Origin: Stagnimonas aquatica
GTDB taxonomy: Bacteria; Pseudomonadota; Gammaproteobacteria; Nevskiales; Nevskiaceae
NCBI RefSeq assembly: GCF_003730135.1
Contig: NZ_RJVO01000002.1
Location: 62,001 to 126,000, forward strand
DNA: 64,000 bases
Reading direction: 5' to 3'
Below the pieces are notes generated by a model. It did not search any database, was not told the origin of the DNA, and was given only the letters and a program-made list of their open reading frames with translations. Shown piece after piece: positions 27,268-36,417 of this stretch. How positions within the stretch are numbered: position 1 is the first letter of the stretch; every line of letters starts with the position of its first letter. A program made the translations under genes and the position numbers.

Positions 27268-27597
27268 TCAGCTCTTGCCGGCCGGGGTGAACACCGGAAA
27301 CGGCAGCACCTTGCCGGACTCGCCGCCGGCGGAGATGCGCGGCGTGCTCATCTTGCTCACCTCGTCGATGCGGACGACGGCATGCACCGGGATGTAGGTG
27401 CGCTCGACGTTCTCGAACTCGGACTTGAGCTTCTCTTCGCCGGGGTCGGCGATGATGCTGCTGCGCTCGCCGAATACCAGCTTCTCGACCTCGATGAAGC
27501 CCAGCAGGCCGCCATGGCTGATGGCGCGGGCATAGACCTCCCAGATCTGGTCCTGATGGCGGAACGTCACGCGGTAGAGATTTTTGGCCTGGCTCAT
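27268..27597 (-). CDS. DUF1820 family protein
   Basis: 109-residue soluble protein of the DUF1820 family, common in gammaproteobacteria and of unknown function. Conserved parts are LYRVTFRHQDQIWEVYAR, ISHGGLLGFIEVEKLVFGE, ADPGEEKLKSEFENV and YIPVHAVVRIDEV. The ATG at 27597 begins the conserved region; the longer frame upstream is not conserved in character. It lies upstream of the MBL hydrolase gene, 136 bases away. Confidence 0.85.
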   Translation of the reverse strand: MSQAKNLYRVTFRHQDQIWEVYARAISHGGLLGFIEVEKLVFGERSSIIADPGEEKLKSEFENVERTYIPVHAVVRIDEVSKMSTPRISAGGESGKVLPFPVFTPAGKS

Positions 27598-27698
27598 GAC
27601 TTGCAGTTTATCGCGCCAGCCCCGCAGCAGGTCTGGCGGGCACCGCCTCAAGTTGCCGGTGCCGCTGCCGCTAAGGGGACGTTCCCGCCGAGACCTCC

Positions 27699-28742
27699 AT
27701 GCGCGACTCCCGAACCTCCGAACTGGTCGAATCCATCGTCCAGATCAGCCGTCAAAAAAATGGCGACGATCTGCGTCTGAGCCTGCTCAAGACGGTGATG
27801 GAGGCCCTGGACGCCAACACCACCCGCTTCCTGCGCCACGTCCGCGCCCGTGGCGGCCAGTCCTGGCTGGAGGACTTTCAGGCACTGCGCTCGGCCAGCA
27901 GCCTCAATGGCTACGAGCTGAAGCTGTTTTCCAGCGCCACCGTCAGCCTCAGCGAGCCGATGCAGCACTGCGTGGAAACCGGGCTGCCGCTGCAATCGGC
28001 GGGCGCCGACGGCAGCCCGCTGTTCATCCATCCGGTGGCCGACGGCGGCATCGTGCACGAGCTGATCGTGGTCGAGGTCAGCCGTCACAACGACAACGAT
28101 TTCCGGCTCACCAAGGCCATCGTCCAGCTTTACCAGAACTACCTCGATCTGGTGCGCGCCACCGAGCGCGACACCCTCACCGGCCTGCTCAACCGCCGCT
28201 CGCTGGAAACCAGCGTCAGCCGCCTGATGTACAGCGCCGCCCGGCATTCCAGCCGGCGCGGGCCGGAAGGCCAGCGGCTCGCCGATGCCGGCGAACGCTA
28301 CTGGCTGGCAGTGATCGACATCGACCACTTCAAGCGGGTCAACGACAGCTTCGGCCACCTGTTCGGCGACGAGGTGCTGCTGCTGGTGGCGCGGGTGATG
28401 CAGCAGTGCTTCCGCGCCGATGATCTGCTGTTCCGCTACGGCGGCGAGGAGTTCATCGTCATTCTGCAGGCCCACAGCGCGGCGGAGGCGCATGCGGCGC
28501 TGGAGCGCTACCGGCAGCAGGTGTCGTCCTACCGGTTCCCGCAGCTGGAGCGGGTGACGGTGAGTATCGGTTTTGTCGAGCTCAAGTCGGAGGTGCTGAT
28601 GAGCGAGGCGGTCGGCCACGCCGACCAGGCGCTCTACCACGCCAAGGCGCACGGTCGTGACCAGGTCTGCGACTACGCCCAGCTGGTCCAGCAGCACGCC
28701 GCCCCCACCGCCCTGCTCAACTCGGCGGTGGATCTGTTCTAG
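27699..28742 (+). CDS. Diguanylate cyclase with N-terminal sensory domain
   Basis: 347-residue soluble protein. Residues about 20-150 look like a GAF-type sensory region; 155-325 are a GGDEF domain with RDTLTGLLNRRSLE, VIDIDHFKRVNDSFGH, the intact active site GGEEF (248-252) and an intact inhibitory I-site RADD (239-242) five residues before it. It should therefore make cyclic di-GMP and be product-inhibited. No membrane span, so it acts in the cytosol. The TAG stop (28740-28742) lies inside the end of the repeat element that follows. Confidence 0.92.
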   Translation: MRDSRTSELVESIVQISRQKNGDDLRLSLLKTVMEALDANTTRFLRHVRARGGQSWLEDFQALRSASSLNGYELKLFSSATVSLSEPMQHCVETGLPLQSAGADGSPLFIHPVADGGIVHELIVVEVSRHNDNDFRLTKAIVQLYQNYLDLVRATERDTLTGLLNRRSLETSVSRLMYSAARHSSRRGPEGQRLADAGERYWLAVIDIDHFKRVNDSFGHLFGDEVLLLVARVMQQCFRADDLLFRYGGEEFIVILQAHSAAEAHAALERYRQQVSSYRFPQLERVTVSIGFVELKSEVLMSEAVGHADQALYHAKAHGRDQVCDYAQLVQQHAAPTALLNSAVDLF

Positions 28743-29010
28743 GGTGTGTCATCAATTACCTGGTCACTGCGGCCGAAGGCTGTTTTGGGGCAGTGCAAGG
28801 AAGCCAGGGAGGGGAATAGTGGTTCTATTTCCCTCTCTGGCTGACGCCGCAATGCCCCAAAACAGTCCGGCCCCGAAGGGTTGCGGCCAAAACCGCGCAT
28901 TGCGTCGTTGCGAGACTTGCTCAGGTTCCAACCTGCGCTACGTCTCGCGCCTCGCACTGCGCGGTTTTGACTCGCAACGCAGCGAGCAGGTAATTGATGA
29001 CACACCCTAG
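28739..29010. mobile_element. MITE-like element, 22-bp terminal inverted repeats, three internal hairpins
   Basis: The ends AGGGTGTGTCATCAATTACC... (28741-28762) and its exact complement (28987-29008) form 22-bp perfect terminal inverted repeats, flanked on both sides so that each end reads CTAG (28739-28742 and 29007-29010). Inside are two further long imperfect hairpins: CTGTTTTGGGGCA (from 28780) pairing with TGCCCCAAAACAG (to 28865), and AAAACCGCGCA (from 28889) pairing with TGCGCGGTTTT (to 28969). No credible gene is inside. It fills the space between the convergent diguanylate cyclase and ilvA genes almost exactly, supplying the stop codon of the former and possibly terminating both. 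Confidence 0.75.
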
Positions 29011-29013
29011 GCC

Positions 29014-30588
29014 CTATTTCTCCAGGCCGCCCAGGAACAGCGCGTAGGCGGGATTGTCGGTCTCGTCCCAGTACGGATAGCCGAGGCTGGACAAGGCCTC
29101 GCGGCACTCCCGCGACTGCCCGCGCGGCACCTGCAAGCCGACCAGCACGCGCCCGTAGGCGGCGCCGTGGTTACGGTAGTGGAACAGCGAGATGTTGAAG
29201 CGGGTGCCGATGGCGTTGAGGAAGTCCAGACAGGCGCCCGGCCGCTCCGGAAACTCGAAGCGGAACAACTGCTCGTCCACCAGGCCCGGCGCACGGCCGC
29301 CGACCATGTAGCGGACGTGGGTCTTCGCCATCTCGTCCTGGCTCAGATCGACCACCGGGTAGTCGAGCGCACGCAGCTGCGCGACCAGCTCGGCGGTCTC
29401 GGCGTCGCTGGCCACCTTGAAGCCAACGAACACATGCGCTTCCTTGGGCCCGGCGTAGCGGTAATTGAACTCGGTCACCACGCGGCGGCCGAGCTGCTTC
29501 AAAAAACGACGGAAGCTGCCGGCCTGCTCGGGGATGGTCACCGCCAGAATCGCCTCGCTGTGGTCGCCGAGTTCGGCGCGTTCGGCGACATGGCGCAGGC
29601 GGTCGAAGTTCATGTTGGCGCCGGACACCGTCGCCGCCAGGGTCAGACCACTGACCTCGTGCAGCGCCACCCACTTCTTCAGACCGGCGATGCCCAGTGC
29701 ACCGGCCGGCTCGCAGATCGAGCGGTTCTCGTTGAATCCGTCGCGGATAGCAGCACAGATCTCGTCGACATCGACCCGGATCACCTCGTCGACCAGGGAC
29801 TTGGCGACCCGCCAGGGCTCGGCACCGACCTGTTTGACCGCGACGCCGTCGGCGAACAGGCCGACCTGCTTGAGCTCGACCCGGCGGCCGGCCTCGTAGG
29901 CACGGGCGAAGCAATCGGAGTCTTCTGGCTCCACCGCAATCACCCGCGTCTTCGGGCTTACCGACTTCACGTAGGCGGCGACGCCGGCCAGCAGTCCGCC
30001 ACCGCCGACGCAGACAAAGATCGCGTCGAGCGGGCGGTCGCCCAGCTGTTCGAAGACCTCCTTGGCAACCGTGCCCTGTCCGGCGATCACGTCGGGATCG
30101 TCGTAGGGATGGATCATCGCCAGACCGCGCTCGGAGGCCAATTGCTCGGCGTGCTCGCGGGCGTCGTCGTAGGCGTCGCCGAACAGCACCACCTTGCCAC
30201 CCAGCGCCTTCACCGACTCCACCTTGATCGCCGGCGTGGTGCGCGGCATGCAGATTAGTGTGGGGATGCCCAGACGCTTCCCGGCCAGGGCCACGCCCTG
30301 GGCGTGGTTGCCGGCGCTGGCGGTGATGACACCGCGCGCCCGCTGCTCGTCGGAGAGGCGCACGATCTTGTTATAGGCGCCGCGCAGCTTGAAGGAATGC
30401 ACCGGCTGCAGGTCCTCGCGCTTGAGCAGCACGCGGTTGCCGAGCCGGGTGGAGAGCTTGCGGGCCTCTTCCAGCGGCGTCACCTTGGCAACGTCGTAGA
30501 CCCGGGCCGCCTCGATGCGGGCGCGATAGTCGGCCAGCAGCTTGGTGGTGGCGGCGTCGAAACGGCTCAGGGGGGCTTTCAGCTTCAC
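29014..30588 (-). CDS. ilvA: Threonine dehydratase, biosynthetic
   Basis: 524-residue PLP enzyme, threonine to 2-oxobutanoate, first step of isoleucine synthesis. PLP lysine K67 in HSFKLRGAYN; phosphate-binding GGGG at 195-198; TASAGNHAQGVA present. The C-terminal 190 residues hold two ACT-like regulatory regions (EAILAVTIPEQAGSFRRFLK near 343 and FRFEFPERPGACLDFLNAIG), so isoleucine feedback control is expected. The start is a GTG at 30588. A tiny frame (ATG-5 codons-TGA) ends across this GTG and might influence initiation. Divergent from proC. Confidence 0.97.
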   Translation of the reverse strand: MKLKAPLSRFDAATTKLLADYRARIEAARVYDVAKVTPLEEARKLSTRLGNRVLLKREDLQPVHSFKLRGAYNKIVRLSDEQRARGVITASAGNHAQGVALAGKRLGIPTLICMPRTTPAIKVESVKALGGKVVLFGDAYDDAREHAEQLASERGLAMIHPYDDPDVIAGQGTVAKEVFEQLGDRPLDAIFVCVGGGGLLAGVAAYVKSVSPKTRVIAVEPEDSDCFARAYEAGRRVELKQVGLFADGVAVKQVGAEPWRVAKSLVDEVIRVDVDEICAAIRDGFNENRSICEPAGALGIAGLKKWVALHEVSGLTLAATVSGANMNFDRLRHVAERAELGDHSEAILAVTIPEQAGSFRRFLKQLGRRVVTEFNYRYAGPKEAHVFVGFKVASDAETAELVAQLRALDYPVVDLSQDEMAKTHVRYMVGGRAPGLVDEQLFRFEFPERPGACLDFLNAIGTRFNISLFHYRNHGAAYGRVLVGLQVPRGQSRECREALSSLGYPYWDETDNPAYALFLGGLEK

Positions 30589-30652
30589 GCGCGGGAGTCC
30601 ATTGGCTTCAAGGAGTTGGAGTCGATCCCGAGGTCAGTCTGGCGCCGGGGGT

Positions 30653-30667
30653 CGCGTATGATACGCG
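30653..30667. promoter_or_regulatory. Palindrome CGCGTAT-G-ATACGCG upstream of proC
   Basis: 15-base dyad between the divergent ilvA and proC starts. It contains TATGAT (30657-30662), which could be a -10 element for proC, though no convincing -35 was found at the right distance. Might be an operator. Confidence 0.35.
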
Positions 30668-30707
30668 GCGCTTTCCGGACCGCCCCGAGCCTGCCCCGCA
30701 CCCGAAC

Positions 30708-31544
30708 GTGACCCAGCCTGCCTCCCCCACCGCCCGCGTCGCCTTCATCGGCGGCGGCAACATGGCAGCCGCCCTGATCGGCGGCCTGCTGAAGACCGGC
30801 TGGCCGGCCGCGCAGATCGCGGTCGCCGAGCCGCAGGCGGCGCGTGCCGACTGGCTGCGCCAGCAGTTCGGGGTGCAGGTGGCGGCTAGCGCCGCCGAGG
30901 TCAGCGCCGACGCCGACGCCCTGGTACTGGCGGTGAAGCCGCAGCAGATGCGCGAGGCCCTGGCCGGCGTCGCCACCAAGCCCGGCGCGCTGGCGCTGTC
31001 GATTGCCGCCGGCGTGCGGCTGGCGACGTTGCAACGCCTGCTCGGCTCACAGCTCCGCTACGTGCGCACCATGCCCAACACCCCGGCGCTGTTCGGCGCC
31101 GGCATCACCGGCCTGTACGCGCCGGCGGGCACCCCGGCCGAGGCCCGCGACCTGGCCCAGACCCTGCTCGCCGCCGCCGGCGCCTGCGTCTGGGTGGAAC
31201 GCGAGGAGGAGCTGGACGCGGTCACCGCGCTGTCCGGCTCCGGCCCGGCCTATTTCTTCCTGCTGGTCGAGGCCCTGCGCGAGGCCGGCAGCGCCCTGGG
31301 CCTGAAACCCGAGATCGCCGCCCAGCTCGCCGCCCAGACCTGCATCGGCGCCGCGCGCATGGTCGCCGACGCCGGCCAGGACGTGAGCAGCTTGCGCGCC
31401 AACGTCACCAGCAAGGGCGGCACCACCGAAGCGGCGGTGCAGCATCTTGAATCCGCCGGCCTGCGCGCCATCTTCGCCGAAGCCCTGGCACGCGCCGACG
31501 CCCGCGCCAAGCAGCTGGGCGATGCCCTCGACCTCGCTCCCTAG
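30708..31544 (+). CDS. proC: Pyrroline-5-carboxylate reductase
   Basis: 278-residue NAD(P)H-dependent enzyme, last step of proline synthesis. N-terminal Rossmann motif RVAFIGGGNMAAALIGGLL; AVKPQQM; RTMPNTPALFGAGITGL; the family signature near the C-terminus NVTSKGGTTEAAVQHLE. GTG start at 30708. First gene of the proC-yggT-metX group, the order known from Pseudomonas and relatives; the yggT gene starts 17 bases after its stop. Confidence 0.97.
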   Translation: MTQPASPTARVAFIGGGNMAAALIGGLLKTGWPAAQIAVAEPQAARADWLRQQFGVQVAASAAEVSADADALVLAVKPQQMREALAGVATKPGALALSIAAGVRLATLQRLLGSQLRYVRTMPNTPALFGAGITGLYAPAGTPAEARDLAQTLLAAAGACVWVEREEELDAVTALSGSGPAYFFLLVEALREAGSALGLKPEIAAQLAAQTCIGAARMVADAGQDVSSLRANVTSKGGTTEAAVQHLESAGLRAIFAEALARADARAKQLGDALDLAP

Positions 31545-31561
31545 AGCCTGACACCGATCCC

Positions 31562-32119
31562 ATGGGCCCGAACTCTTCCAACGCGCTGTTCTTCCTGGTC
31601 ACCACCCTGTTCGACCTGTACCTGGGCGCGCTGCTGCTGCGGGTGATCCTGCAATGGGTGCGGGCGGACTTCTACAACCCGCTGTCGCAGATCGTCTGGA
31701 AGCTCACCAACCCGCCGGTGCTGCCGCTGCGCAATCTGATCCCGCGCTGGCAGAAGCTCGACACCGCCGCGCTGGTGGTGCTGCTGGTGGTGGCGGTGGT
31801 CTACATGCTGCTGATCGGCTGGATGTTCGGCCTCGGCATCGGCGGCGTCAGCCTGGTCTGGTACGCGCTGCTCAAGTGCCTGGTGCTGACCATCAACCTC
31901 TACACCCTGAGCCTGTTCGTGCAGGCCATCCTGTCCTGGCTCGGCCCCGGCGTGAACAACCCGGCCGCCAATATCCTGTGGAGCATGAACGAGCCGCTGC
32001 TGCGTCCGGTGCGCCGTTTCATCCCCTCGATCTCCGGCCTCGACCTGTCGCCGCTGGTGGTAATGCTGGCCCTGCAGGTGCTGAACCGGCTGATCCCGCT
32101 GCCGCTGATCCTGCGGTGA
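31562..32119 (+). CDS. yggT: YggT family integral membrane protein
   Basis: 185-residue inner-membrane protein made of two YGGT repeats, each with a hydrophobic pair and a [14 protein letters not shown] / [14 protein letters not shown] motif followed by PLRNLIPRW / [17 protein letters not shown]. Function is not firmly known; related proteins affect osmotic tolerance and cell-division or photosystem assembly in other organisms. Its stop codon overlaps the GTG start of metX (GTGA). Confidence 0.93.
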   Translation: MGPNSSNALFFLVTTLFDLYLGALLLRVILQWVRADFYNPLSQIVWKLTNPPVLPLRNLIPRWQKLDTAALVVLLVVAVVYMLLIGWMFGLGIGGVSLVWYALLKCLVLTINLYTLSLFVQAILSWLGPGVNNPAANILWSMNEPLLRPVRRFIPSISGLDLSPLVVMLALQVLNRLIPLPLILR

Positions 32120-33255
32120 GCAACCAGACCGGCAGCGTCGGCGTCGTCACCCCGCAGCGGTTCGTCTTCGAGCAGCCGCTGCAACTCGACTGCGGCCGCA
32201 GCCTGCCGCACTACGAGCTGATGGTGGAAACCTACGGCCGGCTGAATGCCCAGGCCAGCAACGCGGTGCTGATCTGCCATGCGCTGTCCGGCGACCACCA
32301 CGCCGCCGGCCTGCACGCGCCGGACGACAAGAAGCCCGGCTGGTGGGACAACTGCATCGGCCCCGGCAAGCCGATCGACACCGACCGCTTCTTCGTGGTC
32401 GCGCTCAACAACCTCGGCGGCTGCAAGGGCTCCACCGGCCCAACCAGCCTCAACCCGGAAACCGGCCTGCCCTATGGCCCGGACTTTCCGCTGCTGACGG
32501 TCAGCGACTGGGTGCGCTCGCAGGCGCGCCTCGCCGACCGTCTCGGCATCCGCCAGTGGGCGGCGGTGATCGGCGGCTCTCTGGGCGGCATGCAGGTGCA
32601 GCAGTGGAGCATCGAGTTTCCGCAGCGGGTGCGGCACGCGGTGGTGATCGCCTCGGCACCGGAGCTGTCGGCGCAGAACATCGCCTTCAACGAGATCGCC
32701 CGTCAGGCCATCCTCAGCGACCCCGACTTCCACGGCGGCCACTACGCCGCCAAGGGCGTGGTGCCCTCGCGCGGCCTGAAGCTGGCGCGCATGCTCGGGC
32801 ACATCACCTATCTCTCCGACGAGGCGATGCGCGCCAAGTTCGGCGCCGAGCTGAAATCGGCGACGCCGGCCTTCAACTTCGATGTCGAGTTCGAGGTGGA
32901 AAGCTATCTGCGTCACCAGGGCCAGAGCTTCGTCGACCGCTTCGACGCCAACACCTACCTGCTGATGACCAAGGCGCTGGACTACTTCGACCCCGCGCGC
33001 GACGCCGGTGGCTCGCTGCTGGCCGCCTACCGCAAGGCCAGCGCCCGCTTCCTGGTGATCGCCTTCTCCAGCGACTGGCGCTTCTCGCCGGCACGCTCGC
33101 GCGAGATCGTCCGTGCGCTGGTCGCCGCTGGTCGCGAGGTCAGCTATGCGCTGATCGACTCGCAGTTGGGGCATGACGACTTTCTGATGCCGATTGCGCA
33201 GTACCACGGGGTGTTGCGGGCGTATTTGCAGCGGGTGGCGGAGGAGGTGGCATGA
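32116..33255 (+). CDS. metX: Homoserine O-acyltransferase (MetX)
   Basis: 379-residue alpha/beta-hydrolase-fold enzyme acylating homoserine in methionine synthesis. Nucleophile S155 in [20 protein letters not shown] and [14 protein letters not shown] are family motifs; the catalytic Asp lies in FSSDWRFSP and the His in GHDDFLMP near the C-terminus. Whether the donor is acetyl- or succinyl-CoA is uncertain, since MetX proteins of some gammaproteobacteria use succinyl-CoA. The GTG start at 32116 overlaps the yggT stop. metW normally follows directly, but here 877 bases intervene. Confidence 0.95.
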   Translation: MSNQTGSVGVVTPQRFVFEQPLQLDCGRSLPHYELMVETYGRLNAQASNAVLICHALSGDHHAAGLHAPDDKKPGWWDNCIGPGKPIDTDRFFVVALNNLGGCKGSTGPTSLNPETGLPYGPDFPLLTVSDWVRSQARLADRLGIRQWAAVIGGSLGGMQVQQWSIEFPQRVRHAVVIASAPELSAQNIAFNEIARQAILSDPDFHGGHYAAKGVVPSRGLKLARMLGHITYLSDEAMRAKFGAELKSATPAFNFDVEFEVESYLRHQGQSFVDRFDANTYLLMTKALDYFDPARDAGGSLLAAYRKASARFLVIAFSSDWRFSPARSREIVRALVAAGREVSYALIDSQLGHDDFLMPIAQYHGVLRAYLQRVAEEVA

Positions 33256-34132
33256 GGGCCGTCGCTGCGTCTCGGCCTGCTGCGTGGTGGTGGTTCGCGC
33301 GTTCGCGCTCTTTTAGGTGTGCAGGACCTGGTAGCTTTTTTTCGCCTATTGGCGACTCACTTTTCTTTGCTCCTGCAAAGAAAAGTAAGCAAAAGAAAGC
33401 AGGCCCCTGCGTAGCGCCCCTGCGGGGTGCCCTGCGATGCTCGTGGCCGGGGGGACGCGCCCGAACTCGGCGCCCTATAGGCGCCTCAGACATGCGGGCG
33501 CTTCCATACCCCCCGTCCACTGCGCTTCTCGGCGCTACGAAGGGGACCGGAACATCTACAGCACGGCGGTCTTCGCCCGCCGCAACATCAAAAGCAACAG
33601 CAGGCGCTTGCTTCGCTCGCGCGAGGTTGGCGCAGCAGACGAGCCGGAGTGCCGTTGATGTGGCTTTTGATGTGGCTGTGGCGGGTGATGTGGCTTTTGA
33701 CTTGCCCTCCCCCTTCGTGGCGCCGAGAGTGAGCTGGGAGGCTTTGCGGATTGCCTTGAATGGCAATCCGCCCCAGCGAACGCCCGGCCCACGGCCGGGC
33801 CGCAGAGGACCAAAGGGGGATAACAGCGAGCGCCTGTTTGAGGCGCCTATAGGGCGCCGAGTTCGCGAGCGGCCCCTTTGGGCCGAGCATCGCAGGGAAC
33901 CCCCGAAGGGGGCGCTACGCAGGGGTGTGCTTTCTTTTGCTGTTGGCATGGCTTGCCATGCCAACCCATTAACTGTTTCTTTGCAGGAGCAAAGAAAAGT
34001 GAGTCGCCAAAAGGCGAAAAAAAGACAGCAAACAGCACACACAAAGCAGAGCGCGAACGCGCGAACCACCAGCACCGCACACCAGCAGCTGGCCAAGGCG
34101 CAAGCAGTACACTCGGAAAGCAGACCCGCCGC
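33256..34132. repeat. 877-bp non-coding inverted-repeat region between metX and metW
   Basis: Two copies of one repeat in opposite orientation flank a central stretch. Exactly matching blocks are: 33289-33310 with 34049-34070 (22 bp); 33404-33420 with 33909-33925 (17 bp, CCCCTGCGTAGCGCCCC and complement); 33463-33488 with 33839-33864 (26 bp). Between them the copies are clearly related, including the hairpin ACTTTTCTTTGC-TCCT-GCAAAGAAAAGT (33359-33386) and its counterpart near 33976-33999. The right copy has an extra 24-base palindrome (33942-33965). The centre has hairpins at 33746-33771 and 33783-33801. Open frames here are by-products of the repeats; I see no real gene. Confidence 0.85.
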
Positions 34133-34741
34133 ATGAACACCGCCGCCCCCCTGCGCGCCGACCTCGCCGCCCTGAGCCCCTGGATCCCCGAAGGCAGCCG
34201 CATCCTCGACCTCGGCTGCGGCGACGGCACCCTGCTCGCCCACCTGGCCGCCACTCAGAAGGTGCGCGGCTACGGGCTGGAGATCGACCCCGCGAATGTC
34301 CGCGCGGCGGTGGCGCGCGGCGTCAACGTCATCCAGGCCGACTTGGATGAAGGCCTTTCGGACTTCGCCAACGGCGCCTTCGACGTGGTGGTGATGAGCC
34401 AGGCGCTGCAGGCCCTGCAGCGGCCGGACGCGGTGCTGGCGGAAATGCTGCGGGTGGGCCAGACCGCCATCGTCACCTTCCCCAACTTCGGACACTGGCG
34501 GGTGCGCGCGGCGCTGCTCGCGGGCCGCATGCCGGTGACACCCTCGCTACCGGCCGGCTGGTTCGACACCCCCAACATCCACCTCTGCACGGTGGCCGAC
34601 TTCGAAGCCCTGTGCAAAGCGCGCGGCTGGAAGGTTTCGCGCCGCGCCCTGCTCGACCGCCGCCATCGCGGCGGGCTGGCGATCCGGCTGCTGCCCAACC
34701 TGTTCTGCGAGCAGGCGCTCTACGAACTGCGCGCTGGCTGA
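34133..34741 (+). CDS. metW: Methionine biosynthesis protein MetW
   Basis: 202-residue class I SAM-dependent-methyltransferase-like protein; motif I RILDLGCGDGTLLAHL, then GLEIDPANVRAAVARG, and the MetW-typical FPNFGHWRVRAALLAGRMPV and WFDTPNIHLCTVADFEAL. MetW is needed with MetX for homoserine acylation in several bacteria. The ATG at 34133 begins right before the conserved part; the longer frame comes from the repeat region. Separation from metX suggests its own promoter inside or just after the repeat. Confidence 0.92.
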   Translation: MNTAAPLRADLAALSPWIPEGSRILDLGCGDGTLLAHLAATQKVRGYGLEIDPANVRAAVARGVNVIQADLDEGLSDFANGAFDVVVMSQALQALQRPDAVLAEMLRVGQTAIVTFPNFGHWRVRAALLAGRMPVTPSLPAGWFDTPNIHLCTVADFEALCKARGWKVSRRALLDRRHRGGLAIRLLPNLFCEQALYELRAG

Positions 34742-34778
34742 GATCCGCTCCGCCAGCGCGCCTTCACGTCAGCCCCGC

Positions 34779-35486
34779 TCAGAAACCCAGCGCCAGCCGC
34801 AGGCTGTAGGCGTTGCTGTCGCCGCTACGGCTGTACTCGGGGGTGAGTTGCAGGAAGCCCAGCGCCACCCGCAGACCGGCGAAGAATTTGGCCTGATTGA
34901 CCTCCTCCTCGCTCAGCCCCAGGCCGCTGCCCGGAGTGACCTTGCCCCAGACATAGCCGGCGCCGGCGTAGGGGGTGAGAAAGGCGAAGCCCTTGGAGAT
35001 CGAGACATCGACCGCCTTGGAGTCGAAGCTCAGATCGTCCTCGCCGCTCAGCTTGCTGTAGCTGGCGCGCAACGCGACCGCCGGGGTGGCGATGCCGCCC
35101 GGCAGCACCGCCCAGCGGACTTCGCCGCCGTAGAGCTTGGCGTCGGTGCTCGGCACCTGCGAGTAGTAGGCACCGATGTCGATGTCGAAGGGCAGGCCCT
35201 TGGTGGCACTGACGCCGACCATGCCGATGGCATCGACCTCCTCGCCGGTGAGGCGCTGCCAGGCGCCCTTGTCCTGCACCGGCGCGTAGGTGGCGAAAGC
35301 ACCCAGGCTGAAGCCGGTGAGGCCGCCGGCCTCGGCGGGGTTCAGCGCCTTGTAGTCCAGGGTCGAAACGATGTCCTTGGCGACGCTGCGAAAATCGGTC
35401 TGGCTGCCGCCGGGCAGCAGATCGAAGTCGGAGGCGCCGGCCGCGCCGGCGAGCAGGCTCAGGGACAGGGCAGCGAATGCGCGCAT
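34779..35486 (-). CDS. YfaZ-like outer-membrane protein
   Basis: 235-residue exported protein. Signal peptide MRAFAALSLSLLAGAAGA; mature part of amphipathic strands (GFSLGAFATYAP, GLPFDIDIGAYYSQVP, VALRASYSKLSGED, AGLRVALGFLQLTPEYSR) ending in aromatic LRLALGF, typical of a small outer-membrane barrel. An upstream helical piece (TDFRSVAKDIVSTLDYKAL) precedes the barrel. Resembles YfaZ-type hypothetical proteins. Convergent with metW and without an obvious partner. Confidence 0.75.
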   Translation of the reverse strand: MRAFAALSLSLLAGAAGASDFDLLPGGSQTDFRSVAKDIVSTLDYKALNPAEAGGLTGFSLGAFATYAPVQDKGAWQRLTGEEVDAIGMVGVSATKGLPFDIDIGAYYSQVPSTDAKLYGGEVRWAVLPGGIATPAVALRASYSKLSGEDDLSFDSKAVDVSISKGFAFLTPYAGAGYVWGKVTPGSGLGLSEEEVNQAKFFAGLRVALGFLQLTPEYSRSGDSNAYSLRLALGF

Positions 35487-35557
35487 CGAACAAATCTCCA
35501 GGTTTTTGTGTAGTGGCGGGTACGGTGACCCGGGCCGAGGATAGCAGCGACGCCCGC

Positions 35558-36241
35558 TCAGGCGCGCGGCCCAAACACCGTGTCGAGCAGCCCGCCGAAG
35601 GCGTCCTGCACCTCGTTCAGCCGGCCGTGGAAGAAATGGCCACAGCCGTCGACGGTGATCAGTTCCGGCATCGGTTGGTACTGCTGCAACTCGGCGAGCG
35701 TAGTCTGGTAGGACACCACCTCGTCGTCGCGCGAATGCAGCACCCGCCAGGGGCAGTGCGGATGCGGCGGCGCCTGATAGCCCAGGTACTTGCCCAAGGG
35801 CGGCGCCACGCTCATCAACGCCGCCGGCCGTACCCGGCTGGCGGCCTTCAAGGCGATGTAGGAACCGAAGGAGAAGCCCGCCAGCACCAGCGGCGCATCC
35901 GCCGGCACCCGCTGCCGCAGCCAGTCGGCGAGCAGTACCGCGTCCTCGGTCTCGCCGGCGCCGTTGTCGTGCAGGCCCTCGCTCTTGCCGACCCCGCGAA
36001 AATTGAAACGCAGCGCCGCGAAGCCGGCCTTGAGCGCGGTGGACGCCAGGCTGTAGGTGACCTTGTTGCTGAGCGCGCCGCCGTAGAGCGGGTGCGGGTG
36101 GCAGATCAGCACGCCGCCGCGCGGCGGCTGCGCCGGTGCTGCGAACAGAATCTCGATGCGCCCGGCGGCACCGCGCACCAGCCCGGCGCGGCTCTGGCCC
36201 GGCGGTGGCAGGGGTTGATCAAGGGGACTGGGGTCGGACAT
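35558..36241 (-). CDS. Alpha/beta hydrolase (COG2945-like)
   Basis: 227-residue cytosolic hydrolase. CHPHPLYGGALSNKV near residue 47, LRFNFRGVGKSEG, nucleophile Ser in AGFSFGSYIALKAA, Asp in LHSRDDEVVS and His in GCGHFFHGRL complete the triad. The CHPHP...GG and FNFRGVG motifs mark the COG2945 group, whose substrates are unknown. Stands between the outer-membrane gene and a divergent secreted-protein gene. Confidence 0.88.
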   Translation of the reverse strand: MSDPSPLDQPLPPPGQSRAGLVRGAAGRIEILFAAPAQPPRGGVLICHPHPLYGGALSNKVTYSLASTALKAGFAALRFNFRGVGKSEGLHDNGAGETEDAVLLADWLRQRVPADAPLVLAGFSFGSYIALKAASRVRPAALMSVAPPLGKYLGYQAPPHPHCPWRVLHSRDDEVVSYQTTLAELQQYQPMPELITVDGCGHFFHGRLNEVQDAFGGLLDTVFGPRA

Positions 36242-36417
36242 GGCAGCAGCGTCTGGCGGGTCTCGGAGCGCCTAGTCTGAAGAGCTTGCGCGCCGGCGAC
36301 AAAAAGCCGCCTTTCGCGTCTTGCCAGTGCTCTGGCCCGAATCTATAGTCAGGCACGCCGTGGCCGCACGGCACAATCTTAGTGATTACAAACCATTGGC
36401 GGCCTCAAGGAGATCTC

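Noticed and set aside
28739-29107. Open frame of 122 codons across the MITE-like element
   Set aside because: It crosses the element and the end of ilvA and has no ribosome binding site; the element is explained by its inverted repeats.
33252-34136. Open frames of up to 294 codons between metX and metW
   Set aside because: They run through inverted copies of the same repeat and translate hairpins on both strands; low-complexity Arg/Pro/Ser products with no conserved features.
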